Source: Clostridiales bacterium (GTDB taxonomy: Bacteria; Bacillota; Clostridia; Oscillospirales; Feifaniaceae). Taken from it: DNA of 33,890 nucleotides. The notes under the pieces were generated by a model that was not told where the DNA came from, ran no database searches, and saw only the letters and a program-made list of their open reading frames with translations. The stretch lies in NCBI GenBank assembly GCA_012719075.1, contig JAAYBB010000064.1, positions 1-33,890 on the forward strand, in the 5' to 3' direction. A program made the translations under genes and the position numbers. This document shows positions 15,506-23,374 of this stretch, in pieces; the stretch's first letter is position 1, and each line of letters begins with the position of its first letter.

Positions 15506-16162
15506 TCAGGGCGCGCCGTAGTACTTCTCACCGAAGGCGGCGGGCATGACAAACTGCATCGGCCCCACGTCGGCGTCGGCCAGCAGGCCGGGCGCGTAGT
15601 AAAAGACAAAGCGCCCCCGCTCGTCGCGCCAGAAGCACTGGCGGTCAAACTGCCGCTGCGCGATTTTGGCCGCCCGCCTGTGCAGCCGGCTGCCGGGCAG
15701 GCGGGCGCGCTGCTCCAGCTGCTGTACGATGGTGCGCAGCGCGGTCTCGCGGGCGGCCTGCGGCCGCACAAAGACCTCGTCAAAGCCGAGCGGCGTCCCG
15801 GTCTTCAGGTCAAAGCAGTCGGCGAAGAGGGCCTGCCGCGCGGGGCCGGCGGGCGGCGTCTCGCGCTGCCGGACCAGGCCGAACAGGTGGCGGTCGCTCA
15901 GCGTGACGCGGCTGTCCATCGCAAAGCCGCGCGGCGAGAAGTCCTCGCCCTCCCGCCGCATGCGGCGGCCCTCGGGCCCGCGCCAGCTGCGGTCCACCCG
16001 CCGGGCGTACCCGGCCGACAGGGCCCGGTAATAGCGGTTGATGCGGTCGGCACCCTTGCCGTCGCGGTTGAGGCGCGGGTAGGCGGCGGTCAGGTGGTAG
16101 ACCCGGACCCCCTCCACGGGCGGCGCCGCCTCAATGCGCCGCTGTTCAAGCAGTTCCTGCAC
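15506..16162 (-). CDS. DUF3298-like protein (RsiV/PdaC C-terminal type)
   Basis: The 218-residue protein resembles the DUF3298 domain found at the C-terminus of RsiV anti-sigma factors and PdaC deacetylases. Recognisable parts are AYPRLN near the N-terminus, FDLKTGTPLGFDEVF in the middle and FVFYYAPGLLADADVGPMQFVMP near the C-terminus. I chose GTG 16162 because GGGAGGGGG sits at correct spacing; an ATG at 16189 has no such signal. Unusually for this family, no signal peptide or membrane helix is visible with either start, so it may be cytoplasmic or a detached domain. It lies 53 bases after the aldehyde dehydrogenase in the same direction. The function is not known. Confidence 0.6.
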   Translation of the reverse strand: MQELLEQRRIEAAPPVEGVRVYHLTAAYPRLNRDGKGADRINRYYRALSAGYARRVDRSWRGPEGRRMRREGEDFSPRGFAMDSRVTLSDRHLFGLVRQRETPPAGPARQALFADCFDLKTGTPLGFDEVFVRPQAARETALRTIVQQLEQRARLPGSRLHRRAAKIAQRQFDRQCFWRDERGRFVFYYAPGLLADADVGPMQFVMPAAFGEKYYGAP

Positions 16163-16215
16163 CGGTGTTCCCCCTCCCTTTGCCCTCATGGTATGCGGGA
16201 GCGGGGCGGCGGGTG

Positions 16216-17583
16216 CTACCTGGCGATCCGGCGCAGCAGCCGCTGCCTGCCGTCGGTGTAGGGGGCGTAGCGCAGCCCGAGGTCGGCCCAGGTCGGCCGC
16301 TCCACCACCGTCTTGAGGTGGGAGAAGGTCTCAAAGCCGTAGGCGCCGTGGTAGCGGCCCATGCCGCTCTGGCCGACGCCGCCGAAGGGCAGCTGCAGCG
16401 AGACCGCCTGCAGCAGCGTGTCATTGACGCAGCCGCCGCCGAAGGCTACCTCTTCGGTGAGGCGGCGCTTGAAGTCGCGGTCCCGCGTGAACAGGTAGAG
16501 CGCCAGCGGCGCCGGCTGCCGCGCCAGGTGCTCAAACACCTGCTGCGGCTCTTCGTAGGTCAGGATGGGCAGAATGGGGCCGAAGATCTCCTGCTCCATC
16601 AGCGCCCCGCCGTCGCCGTCGACCTCGACCAGCGTGGGCTCCATGCGCAGGCCGCCGTCGGTGCCGCCGCCCAGCAGGATGCGCACCCCCTCGAGCAGGC
16701 CCTGCAGCCGCTCCAGCTGCCGCCGGTTGACCAGGCTGGCATAGTCGGCGTTGTCGAGCGGCGTGGGGCCGTACTGGGCGCGGATCTCCTGCCGCAGCAG
16801 CACGGTCAGCCGCTCGCGGACCGCGCTGTGCACCAGCAGGTAGTCGGGGGCGATGCAGGTCTGCCCGGCGTTTAAAAACTTGCCGGCCACAATGCGCCTG
16901 GCGGCCGAGCGCAGGTGGGCGGTCTGATCGACGATGCAGGGGCTCTTGCCCCCGAGCTCCAGCGTGACCGGCGTGAGGTGCGGCGCCGCGGCCGCCAGCA
17001 CCTGCCGGCCGGACTCCGGCCCCCCGGTGAAGAAGATGTGGTCAAAGCGCAGGTCCAGCAGCCCCTCGGCCTCGGCCCGGCTGCCGGACAGCACCGCCAC
17101 GTGCCCCGGCGCAAAGCAGCGCCCGAGCAGCGCCTGCAGCGCCTGCGCCGTGGCCGGCGCCTGGGAGCTGGGCTTGAGCAGCACGGTGTTGCCGGCCGCC
17201 ACCGCCTCGATCAGCGGGTGCAGCGCCAGCAGCAGCGGGTAGTTCCACGGGCTGATGACCAGCACCGCGCCCTTTGGCTCCGGCTGCAGGCTGCAGCGGG
17301 CCGGCCACTGCGCGATCGAGGGGCGCACGCTGCGCGGCCGCACCAGCTCGGGCAGCCGCTTTAAAAAGAAGCGCAGCTCCTCCCGCAGCGGCAGCAGCTC
17401 GGTCATGCGGGCCTCGTGGGCGCTCTTGCCCAGGTCCTGCAGCAGCGCCGCCAGCAGCTGGGGCTCCTGTGCCGTCAATTCGGCCTGCAGCGCCCGCAGC
17501 GCCGCCGTGCGGGTGGCGCAGGCACGGGTGCCGCCGGCGGCAAAAAAGGCGCGCTGCCGCTCGAGCAGCGGGTGAGCTTCCAT
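16216..17583 (-). CDS. Aldehyde dehydrogenase (NAD(P)-dependent, class 3-like)
   Basis: The 455-residue protein starts at an ATG preceded by AGGAGGG. It contains PWNYP (112-116), FTGG (185-188), the general base in LELGGKSP (E209) and the catalytic cysteine in NAGQTCIAPDY (C243), then EIFGPILPI and the PFGGVGQSGMG C-terminal motif. The short length and FTGGPESGR/GGCVNDT motifs place it with class 3-type (AlkH/YwdH-like) fatty-aldehyde or broad-substrate dehydrogenases. The reaction is oxidation of an aldehyde to the acid with NAD(P). It follows the deoxyinosine glycosylase by 14 bases, so the two are probably cotranscribed, although no metabolic link is obvious. Confidence 0.92.
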   Translation of the reverse strand: MEAHPLLERQRAFFAAGGTRACATRTAALRALQAELTAQEPQLLAALLQDLGKSAHEARMTELLPLREELRFFLKRLPELVRPRSVRPSIAQWPARCSLQPEPKGAVLVISPWNYPLLLALHPLIEAVAAGNTVLLKPSSQAPATAQALQALLGRCFAPGHVAVLSGSRAEAEGLLDLRFDHIFFTGGPESGRQVLAAAAPHLTPVTLELGGKSPCIVDQTAHLRSAARRIVAGKFLNAGQTCIAPDYLLVHSAVRERLTVLLRQEIRAQYGPTPLDNADYASLVNRRQLERLQGLLEGVRILLGGGTDGGLRMEPTLVEVDGDGGALMEQEIFGPILPILTYEEPQQVFEHLARQPAPLALYLFTRDRDFKRRLTEEVAFGGGCVNDTLLQAVSLQLPFGGVGQSGMGRYHGAYGFETFSHLKTVVERPTWADLGLRYAPYTDGRQRLLRRIAR

Positions 17584-17597
17584 CGGGCAACCCTCCT

Positions 17598-18086
17598 CTA
17601 GGTCAGATAGTCGAGCAGCAGGCGATAGTGTTCCACCAGCTCGGGCAGGCGCATTTTGGCGTTGGCGGGGCTGGTGGAGGGCAGCGCGATGTCGGGCAGG
17701 CCGGTCAGCGGCAGCAGGTGCCGCCGGTAGAGGCGGTGGGCGGCGCCGCCGGTCGTGAAGATGGCCCGTATGTTCCCGCCCTGCAAAATGGGACTCAGGT
17801 CGTTGGGCACGGGGGTTTGGATGCTGGCGTCCGAGGCCCCCTCGATTTCGCAGCTGTGCAGCACGTCCCAGAGCGCCAGGCGGTTGCGCAGCAAAAAGGC
17901 GCGGCTCTGCTCCATCGAGCTGGGCACCGGCTGGGCAAACAGCGCCTCCATGACCGGCCAAAAGCGGTTTTGCGGGTGCGCGTAGGGAAAGCCCCGCTCC
18001 CGCGTGGCCGGCGAGGGCATGCTGCCCAGGATCAGCACGGCCGAGTGCCGGTCAAAGATGGGCGAAAAGGGGTGCTCGACGCGCAT
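17598..18086 (-). CDS. DNA-deoxyinosine glycosylase (uracil-DNA glycosylase superfamily)
   Basis: The 162-residue protein begins at an ATG with GGGAGGCCGCC upstream; longer frames have no start signal. It has the UDG-superfamily first motif in a GSMPS form (21-25), a YAHPQNRFWPV segment (35-45) with the conserved N40, LWDVL (72-76), TTGGAAH, and the last loop PSTSPAN. These fit the family-6 hypoxanthine-DNA glycosylase group, which excises deaminated adenine (hypoxanthine) from DNA at the start of base-excision repair. The gene precedes the aldehyde dehydrogenase in an apparent operon. Confidence 0.85.
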   Translation of the reverse strand: MRVEHPFSPIFDRHSAVLILGSMPSPATRERGFPYAHPQNRFWPVMEALFAQPVPSSMEQSRAFLLRNRLALWDVLHSCEIEGASDASIQTPVPNDLSPILQGGNIRAIFTTGGAAHRLYRRHLLPLTGLPDIALPSTSPANAKMRLPELVEHYRLLLDYLT

Positions 18087-18128
18087 GGCGGCCTCCCTGC
18101 CGAAAAAATTTGCCCCAAAAGCGGCCAC

Positions 18129-18166
18129 GCCGCCGCCGACTGCCCTCTGGGCAGCGGGCGGCGGCG
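18129..18166 (-). terminator. Probable terminator of the 3D wall-protein gene
   Basis: GCCGCCGCCGACTGCCC pairs imperfectly with GGGCAGCGGGCGGCGGC around a TCT loop. On the minus strand it is followed by GTGGCCGCTTTTGG, a weak T-tract. It lies between the 3D gene and the glycosylase gene. Confidence 0.45.
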
Positions 18167-18233
18167 CTTGTTTTAAAACATGCAAGGGACCTCCGCCCCG
18201 CGGGGCGCGGGGGCGGTGCCCGCCCACGGGCGG

Positions 18234-19289
18234 CTACTCGGCCAGCACATAGACCTTGACCCGCCGGCGGCCGAACTGCACGGCCTCCTCGTGGGATTCA
18301 AAGAACAAGTCGACCCGGTTGCCCTTGATGGCGCCGCCGGTGTCCTCGGCCACGGCAAAGCCGTAGCAGACCTCGCCGCCGGGGTAGGTGATATACAGCC
18401 GGCTGCCCAGCGGGATCACGCGCGGGTCAACCGCCACATAGCCCACCTGCACGGCCTTTCCGGTGGCCGTGACGTCGCCCCACTTGCCGCTTTCGCCATA
18501 GGTGTAGGCGGTGGCCGTGACATCCAGCACATAGGAGAAGCGGGTGGTGGCCGAACGCGAGGTGGCCACCGTTCCGCCGGTGCCGTAGGTGACCACGGCG
18601 GTGACCGGGTTCCGGACCACCTCCGAAGACAGCGTGCGGGTCTCGACGGGGGTGCCCTCCACGACCTTGCGCTCGAGCGTGGCGACGGCCAGGCCGGGCA
18701 CGCCCGACTGGGTCTCCGCCACCCTGCCCTCGGGCACCGAGAGCGAGGGCACGCGGCGCACGTCAAAGGGGATCTCCACCTCGTTCTGCACGGTCTCGTA
18801 CCAGACGCGGTCCAGCCGGATGCGCATCGCCGGCTCGGTCTCGGTGTTGTAGGGCAGGCTGGGCACGTCGTACTCCCCGATGGGGAAGCCGGCCTCCAGC
18901 AGCACCTGGTGCACCGTGCCGCCATAGGTGCTGTGGATGTGGGTCTGCCCGTCCACCTGGATGCTGACGGGGAACTTGCGCGCGATCGACAGGCTGATGA
19001 AGCCGGCGCCGCCGCCCCCGCCCTGCACGACGTCGTCGGGCCGGAGCGCGAACTTGCTGCCTGCGACGATCACCTCGGGGTCGGTGTTGACCGTGCGCAG
19101 CACGGCCACCTCGTCGCCCATGCGGATCGTCGCAATGCGGGTTCCCCTCGCCATCAGCGCCAGGTACAGCAGCGTGGCCAGCAGCAGCAGCCAGGGCGCA
19201 AGCACCCGGTGCCACGGCAGGCCGGCGAGGGCCGCCGCGCGGTGCTGCGAGGGGGACGGTGCAGACCGCGGGTCCAATCGTTTAAACAA
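18234..19289 (-). CDS. Cell-wall protein with DUF348, G5 and 3D domains (YabE/Rpf-like)
   Basis: The protein has 351 residues from TTG 19289, chosen because GGAGGT lies 8 bases upstream; an earlier TTG at 19319 has no such signal. It has a membrane helix or signal anchor (about 30-46), two DUF348-like repeats (the second around VSIQVDGQTHIHSTYGGTV), a G5 domain (about 180-245) and a C-terminal 3D domain with the three key aspartates in VAVDPRVIP, AEDTGG and RVDLFF. 3D domains resemble the MltA lytic-transglycosylase barrel, and YabE-type proteins are thought to remodel peptidoglycan, for example during growth or spore germination. The location should be the outer membrane face or wall. Confidence 0.9.
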   Translation of the reverse strand: MFKRLDPRSAPSPSQHRAAALAGLPWHRVLAPWLLLLATLLYLALMARGTRIATIRMGDEVAVLRTVNTDPEVIVAGSKFALRPDDVVQGGGGGAGFISLSIARKFPVSIQVDGQTHIHSTYGGTVHQVLLEAGFPIGEYDVPSLPYNTETEPAMRIRLDRVWYETVQNEVEIPFDVRRVPSLSVPEGRVAETQSGVPGLAVATLERKVVEGTPVETRTLSSEVVRNPVTAVVTYGTGGTVATSRSATTRFSYVLDVTATAYTYGESGKWGDVTATGKAVQVGYVAVDPRVIPLGSRLYITYPGGEVCYGFAVAEDTGGAIKGNRVDLFFESHEEAVQFGRRRVKVYVLAE

Positions 19290-19802
19290 AAGCCTTACCT
19301 CCGTACGCTCATCGGTCAAGGCAGGCGGCCTTCACCTGCGCGGCGCGTTCTGCGAAGGGACCTCCAAAAAGCAAAGGTCCGGTCGGGGCGGAGCGGGAGG
19401 CCGGTGGGGCAGGGGCCCCCTTCGCTTGTCCGCCGGGCGTGCGCGCGAGCGTGGTCATCGCCACACAAAAGCCGCTCCCGCCTGCCGGGGTTGTGCCGAA
19501 CCGGTCCACAGGGTGGACAGGCCGGGTTTGCCAAGAGTATACCCAAGCAGCATCAGGAAAATACAGGAATTTTGTGCGGCGGCATTTTTTTACGGGCCTT
19601 ACCGGGCTGTGTTGGGCGGCCGCTCCGGCAGCGTCCGCGCGGCGGGGAGGCGTCGGTTGACATAATCCCCAAAAAAACCGTTGGGCGAAGCGCATGCCGC
19701 GCTCCGCCCAAATTTTGTACTCTACCGACGTGCTCTGTGGAACCATACAACACAGCCATGCGGAGCGCATGTAAGCCAGTTGGGCGCAGCGCGCCCGGGC
19801 CT
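19290..19802. other. Intergenic region: leader of the 3D gene and terminator of rpsI
   Basis: No gene is supported. On the minus strand a TATACT (at 19536-19541) could be a -10 for the 3D gene, giving a leader of about 240 bases with a hairpin at 19360-19382. I looked for a c-di-AMP (ydaO) riboswitch, often seen before such genes, and could not match its conserved core. The right end carries the rpsI terminator hairpins. Confidence 0.5.
19671..19712 (-). terminator. Rho-independent terminator of rplM-rpsI
   Basis: On the minus strand, TTGGGCGGAGCGC and GCGCTTCGCCCAA form a stem around GGCAT and are followed by CGGTTTTTTT. It lies about 90 bases after the rpsI stop; a smaller GGGCGC/GCGCCC hairpin is found directly after the stop. 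Confidence 0.8.
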
Positions 19803-20207
19803 TTATCGCTTGCTGAACTGGGGCGCACGGCGCGCGGCCTTGAGGCCGTACTTCTTGCGCTCCTTCATGCGGGGGTCGCGGGTGAGGAAGCCGGACTGCC
19901 GGAGCAGCGGGCGATACTCTTCGCTGACCTGGAGCAGGGCGCGGGAGAGGCCGTGGCGGATGGCGCCGGCCTGGCCCGAGACGCCGCCCCCGGCCACCGT
20001 GGCAATCAGGTCGAACTTGCCCAGGGTGTCGGTGCTCTCAAAGGGCTGGCGCACGATCAGCTTGAGCGTGTCGAGCCCAAAGTAGTCGTCGATGTCGCGC
20101 CCGTTGATGAGGATGGCGCCGGTGCCGGGCAGGATGCGCACGCGGGCCACGGAGCTCTTGCGGCGGCCGGTGCCGTAGAAATAGGGCTTGGTGTCATACA
20201 TGCTCAT
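19803..20207 (-). CDS. rpsI: 30S ribosomal protein S9
   Basis: The 134-residue protein matches S9: [13 protein letters not shown] near the N-terminus, [14 protein letters not shown](L)SRAL in the middle, and the basic tail [25 protein letters not shown]-type sequence, which ends in SKR and reaches the P-site tRNA in the small subunit. It starts 3 bases after the rplM stop codon, the standard L13-S9 operon order. ATG 20207 and ATG 20201 are both possible starts. Confidence 0.97.
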   Translation of the reverse strand: MSMYDTKPYFYGTGRRKSSVARVRILPGTGAILINGRDIDDYFGLDTLKLIVRQPFESTDTLGKFDLIATVAGGGVSGQAGAIRHGLSRALLQVSEEYRPLLRQSGFLTRDPRMKERKKYGLKAARRAPQFSKR

Positions 20208-20210
20208 AAC

Positions 20211-20648
20211 TTACTTCGCGCCTCCTTCGTAGGCCACCGGCTTTTGGGCCGCGTGGGGATGCTCGCCGCCGCGATAGACCTTCAGCCTGGTCAGGCTGTG
20301 GCGGCCGATGCTGTTCTTGGGCAGCATGCCCTTGACGGCCAGCATCACGGCCTTTTCGGGGCGTGTCTCCATCAGCTTCTGGTACTGGACCTCCTTGAGG
20401 CCGCCGGGGTACCCGGAGTGGGTGCGGTAGTACTTCTGGGTCAGCTTGTTGCCGGTCAGCCGGACGTCGCCGGCGTTGACCACGATCACGAAGTCGCCCC
20501 CGTCGACATGCGGGGTGTAGTCGACCTTGTGCTTGCCGTTGAGCAGCACCGCGATCTCGGCCGCCAGGCGCCCGAGCGGCTTGCCCGCGGCGTCGACCAC
20601 ATGCCATTTGCGCTCGACCGTGGCCGCGTTTGGCATAAAGGTGGACAT
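20211..20648 (-). CDS. rplM: 50S ribosomal protein L13
   Basis: The 145-residue protein begins at an ATG with AAGGAGGT at ideal spacing. L13 hallmarks include [28 protein letters not shown], the Tyr/Thr-rich [11 protein letters not shown], and a GMLPKN-x-x-GR motif. It binds 23S rRNA and is an early assembly protein of the large subunit. The first gene of the rplM-rpsI operon, it has a near-consensus promoter and a foldable leader that is a candidate for L13-mediated autoregulation. Confidence 0.97.
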   Translation of the reverse strand: MSTFMPNAATVERKWHVVDAAGKPLGRLAAEIAVLLNGKHKVDYTPHVDGGDFVIVVNAGDVRLTGNKLTQKYYRTHSGYPGGLKEVQYQKLMETRPEKAVMLAVKGMLPKNSIGRHSLTRLKVYRGGEHPHAAQKPVAYEGGAK

Positions 20649-20681
20649 GATTTTACCTCCTTGAAATCGGGCACCTAGATC

Positions 20682-20746
20682 CCAATTCAAGGCCAAGCCG
20701 CCGAAAGCCGGGCGTGGCCGCAGTCGGCCGCTTGGCTTTGAATTGG
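20682..20746 (-). promoter_or_regulatory. L13 leader hairpin (candidate autoregulatory structure)
   Basis: In the rplM 5' leader, CCAATTCAAAGCCAAGC pairs with GCTTGGCCTTGAATTGG (one mismatch/bulge), enclosing a GC-rich inner part. It is between the promoter and the Shine-Dalgarno sequence. L13 leaders that bind L13 are known in Firmicutes; whether this one belongs to that Rfam class is inference. Confidence 0.6.
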
Positions 20747-20785
20747 TGGTAGGTCCAAACGATTCATTTTTGTGGTTGCCCGTTT

Positions 20786-20814
20786 ATTATAGCGACGCGG
20801 GTTTTGGTTGTCAA
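20786..20814 (-). promoter_or_regulatory. Consensus sigma-A promoter of rplM-rpsI
   Basis: On the minus strand: TTGACA, a 17-base spacer and TATAAT, an exact match to both consensus hexamers at ideal spacing, as expected for a ribosomal-protein operon. Confidence 0.93.
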
Positions 20815-21085
20815 CCGGCAAAAAGTCAGTTTTTTAAAATAAATCCCCCAATCGCTCGTTTTCTCTCAAAATTGCGCAAAATGTCTCTCGTATTCACGAT
20901 TCATTCCAGCTTTTGCGGCCGGGCGCAGAGGGGCGGTTTTGGGCGGTTTTTTGCCGGCCGGGACAGCGGCGCCGGCCGGGCGTCTTGCTGACCGGCGGGG
21001 CCGGGCCGACCGGTGCGGGGCCGCCCGGGGGTAGGCATGCCCGCGCCGCCGGCGGGAAAAGCGCCTTTTCCGACAGGGATAGGCT

Positions 21086-21114
21086 TTGACATTGTCGCCG
21101 TCCTGCGGTAACAT
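21086..21114 (+). promoter_or_regulatory. Sigma-A promoter of mnmE
   Basis: TTGACA, a 17-base spacer and TAACAT, about 45 bases upstream of the mnmE start codon. Confidence 0.75.
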
Positions 21115-21158
21115 CATCCTATAAAAGACAAGCTGCCGGGCAGCGGGGAGGGGTTTGC

Positions 21159-22514
21159 ATGGCGACCGCAGGGGTTCCGATTGCCGCCATTTCAACGGCG
21201 CTGCAAAACGCCGCGATCGGCGTGGTGCGCCTGTCGGGCGAGGGCGCCTTCGAGGTGGCCGCGCGGGTCTTCCGCCCGCTGGGCGGCCGCCCGCTGCCGC
21301 CGCCGCGGCAGGCGGCGCTCGGGCACCTGTTCGATCAGCAGGGCGACATCGACCTCGTGGTGCTGACCTGCTGGGCCGCGCCCCGCTCCTACACCGGCGA
21401 GGACATGGCCGAGTTCTCCTGCCACGGCGGCCAGGTGGTGCTGCGCACGGCGCTGCGGGCGCTGCTCCGGGCCGGCGCCCGCCCGGCCGGCCCCGGCGAG
21501 TTCACAAAGCGCGCCTTTTTGAACGGCCGGCTGGACCTGGCCGAGAGCGAGGCCGTGATCGACCTCATCATGGCCGAGAGCGAGGCGGCGGCCCGGGCCG
21601 CCCTCTCGCAGTCGGCGGGCGCCCTCTCGGCGCGGGTGCGGGACATCCGGCAGATCCTGGTCGACTGCGACGCCGACATCATGGCCTATGTCGACTTTTC
21701 AAACGAGGGCATCGCCGAGGCCGACCCCGCGCAGCTGCTGCACCGCATGGGCGAAGCGGCTGCGCAGATGGACCGGCTGCTGGCCACCTGCGCCCGCGGC
21801 CAGATCCTGCGCGAGGGGCTGCGGGTGGCCATCATCGGGCGGCCCAACGTCGGCAAGTCCTCGCTGCTCAACGCGCTGGCCGGCATCGAGCGCAGCATCG
21901 TGACCGAGCTGGCCGGCACCACCCGCGACGTGGTGGAGCACCCGCTGACCATCGGCGGCCTGCTGATCCGGCTGCAGGACACGGCCGGCCTGCGCGCGCC
22001 CGGCGACCGCATCGAGTCGCTGGGGGTGGCGCAGAGCCTGCGGGCGGCCGGCGAGGCCGACCTGCTGCTCTGCGTCTTCGACGGCGCGCAGCCGCTCACG
22101 CCGGAGGACCGCGAGGTCATGGCGCTGTGCGCGGGGCGGGAGGCGGTGGCGCTCATCAACAAGTGCGACCTGCCGGCCGCCTTTGACGCCGCGGCGCTCG
22201 AGGGCGTTGACACGCGGCTGTCGGTCAGCGCCGTGACCGGCGAGGGGCTCCCGGCGCTCGAGGCCGAGCTGGCGCGGCGCTACCGGCCGCAGCCGCAGGA
22301 GACGCTGCTGACCTCGCTGCGCCACGCCGAGGCCATCCGGGCCGCCCGCGCGGCGCTGGGCGCCGCCATCGAGGCCATCGCGGCCGGCGTCGAGCCCGAC
22401 ATGGCCGAAATCGACCTGCGCGAGGCCATCCTGCAGCTGGGCGGCATCACCGGCCAGGACGTGACCGAGGATGTGCTCGACAGCATTTTTTCGCGCTTTT
22501 GCGTCGGGAAATAA
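21159..22514 (+). CDS. mnmE: tRNA uridine-5-carboxymethylaminomethyl modification GTPase MnmE
   Basis: The 451-residue protein has the N-terminal tetrahydrofolate-binding domain (SYTGEDMAEFSCHGG at 77-91; GEFTKRAFLNGRLDL), a helical domain, and the inserted G domain with P-loop GRPNVGKS (227-234), the GTTRD switch (253-257), DTAGLR (274-279) and NKCD. It ends in FCVGK, the conserved C-x-GK terminus that supplies the catalytic cysteine region. MnmE works with MnmG to modify U34 of several tRNAs. In many Firmicutes mnmE is followed by mnmG; here thpR follows. The ATG has GGGGAGGGG upstream. Confidence 0.97.
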   Translation: MATAGVPIAAISTALQNAAIGVVRLSGEGAFEVAARVFRPLGGRPLPPPRQAALGHLFDQQGDIDLVVLTCWAAPRSYTGEDMAEFSCHGGQVVLRTALRALLRAGARPAGPGEFTKRAFLNGRLDLAESEAVIDLIMAESEAAARAALSQSAGALSARVRDIRQILVDCDADIMAYVDFSNEGIAEADPAQLLHRMGEAAAQMDRLLATCARGQILREGLRVAIIGRPNVGKSSLLNALAGIERSIVTELAGTTRDVVEHPLTIGGLLIRLQDTAGLRAPGDRIESLGVAQSLRAAGEADLLLCVFDGAQPLTPEDREVMALCAGREAVALINKCDLPAAFDAAALEGVDTRLSVSAVTGEGLPALEAELARRYRPQPQETLLTSLRHAEAIRAARAALGAAIEAIAAGVEPDMAEIDLREAILQLGGITGQDVTEDVLDSIFSRFCVGK

Positions 22515-22564
22515 CGATGACATTATCAATATTATTACGAAAGCATACCGAAGGGGGGCGCCGC

Positions 22565-23092
22565 ATGCGCCTGTTTACGGCCATCCTGCCCGACGCGGAC
22601 ACTGACCGGGCGCTGCAGGCGCTGGTGCTCCGCCTGCGCGAGGCCTCGCTGCGCGGGAACTTTGTGCGGCCGGGCAACCTGCACCTGACGCTGATCTTTC
22701 TCGGCGAGCTGCCCTCGCCGGAGCCGGCCAGGGCGGCGATGCGCAGCCTTGCGGCCGAGCCCTTTTCGCTGACGCTCGAGGGCGTCGGCCGCTTTGGGCG
22801 CGCCGAGCAGGCCCTCTGGTGGGTCGGGGTCAACGCCTCGGCGCCGCTGCAGGTGCTGCACGCACAGCTGCGCGCGGCGCTGCTGGCGCAGCGGCTGGAC
22901 TTTGACGACCGCCCCTACCGCCCCCACCTGACGCTGGGCAGGCAGGTCCGGCTGCCGCCCGACGTCGACCCAAACACCCTTGCGCCCAAGGCGCTGACCA
23001 TGCCGGTCCGGGCGGTCAGCCTCATGCGCTCTGACCGCGGGCCGGAGGGGCTGGTCTACACCGAGCTCTTCCGGCAGCCCCTGTCGGGGTGA
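22565..23092 (+). CDS. thpR: RNA 2',3'-cyclic phosphodiesterase (ThpR/LigT, 2H family)
   Basis: The 175-residue protein starts at ATG 22565 with AAGGGGGG upstream. It has the two H-x-T-x motifs that define the 2H phosphoesterases: HLTL at 40-43 and HLTL at 121-124, plus the usual MRLFTAI opening. These enzymes hydrolyse 2',3'-cyclic phosphate ends of RNA and may act in RNA processing. It follows mnmE by 50 bases. The last 40 or so bases of the gene reappear as degenerate copies downstream (tandem array B). Confidence 0.92.
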   Translation: MRLFTAILPDADTDRALQALVLRLREASLRGNFVRPGNLHLTLIFLGELPSPEPARAAMRSLAAEPFSLTLEGVGRFGRAEQALWWVGVNASAPLQVLHAQLRAALLAQRLDFDDRPYRPHLTLGRQVRLPPDVDPNTLAPKALTMPVRAVSLMRSDRGPEGLVYTELFRQPLSG

Positions 23093-23345
23093 GAGCGGCG
23101 CCAAAACAGACCTGCAGCCCCGCCGCAATCCCGACAGCCCGGTCTGCACCGAACGCTTCCGGCAGCCCCTGATGGGGCCGCCGCCGGAACAGACCTGCGC
23201 TTCGACCACACCCTGGCCGGCCTGGTCTATACCGAACGCTTCCGGCAGCCCCTGATGGGGCCGCCGCCGGAACAGACCTGCGCTTCGACCACACCCTGGC
23301 CGGCCTGGTCTATACCGAACGCTTCCGGCAGCCCCTGACGGGGCC
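23053..23345 (+). repeat. Tandem array B: about 83-bp repeats derived from the thpR 3' end
   Basis: The string GGTCTACACCGAGCTCTTCC at the end of thpR is repeated as variants at 23141, 23224 and 23307 (spacing 88, 83 and 83). Each copy goes on with GGCAGCCCCTG(A/T). The two units from about 23141 to 23306 agree almost base for base from CGGCAGCCCCTGATGGGG on, so the duplication is recent. The first copy is coding; the 83-bp period is not a multiple of three and the others follow the thpR stop codon, so they are non-coding. The array ends just before the mscS ribosome-binding site. Confidence 0.9.
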
Positions 23346-23374
23346 GCCGCGCTGACAGAGAGGAGCCCGCCGAC

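Larger units (their letters stand above)
20649..21158. other. Divergent intergenic region between rplM and mnmE
   Basis: About 510 bases without a gene. It contains the L13 leader hairpin and promoter on the minus strand, AT-rich sequence around 20820-20900, a GC-rich central part, and the mnmE promoter on the plus strand. Confidence 0.7.

Noticed and set aside
13375-17583. A dedicated pathway joining the MtnA-like enzyme and the aldehyde dehydrogenase (for example a DHAP-shunt-like route)
   Set aside because: The genes have separate promoters and are split by PII-like and DUF3298 genes; no kinase or aldolase is present, so the link is not supported.
19290-19540. c-di-AMP (ydaO) riboswitch before the 3D-domain gene
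   Set aside because: It is a common location for this riboswitch, but I could not find the conserved core segments; only a generic hairpin is visible. A covariance-model search would decide.
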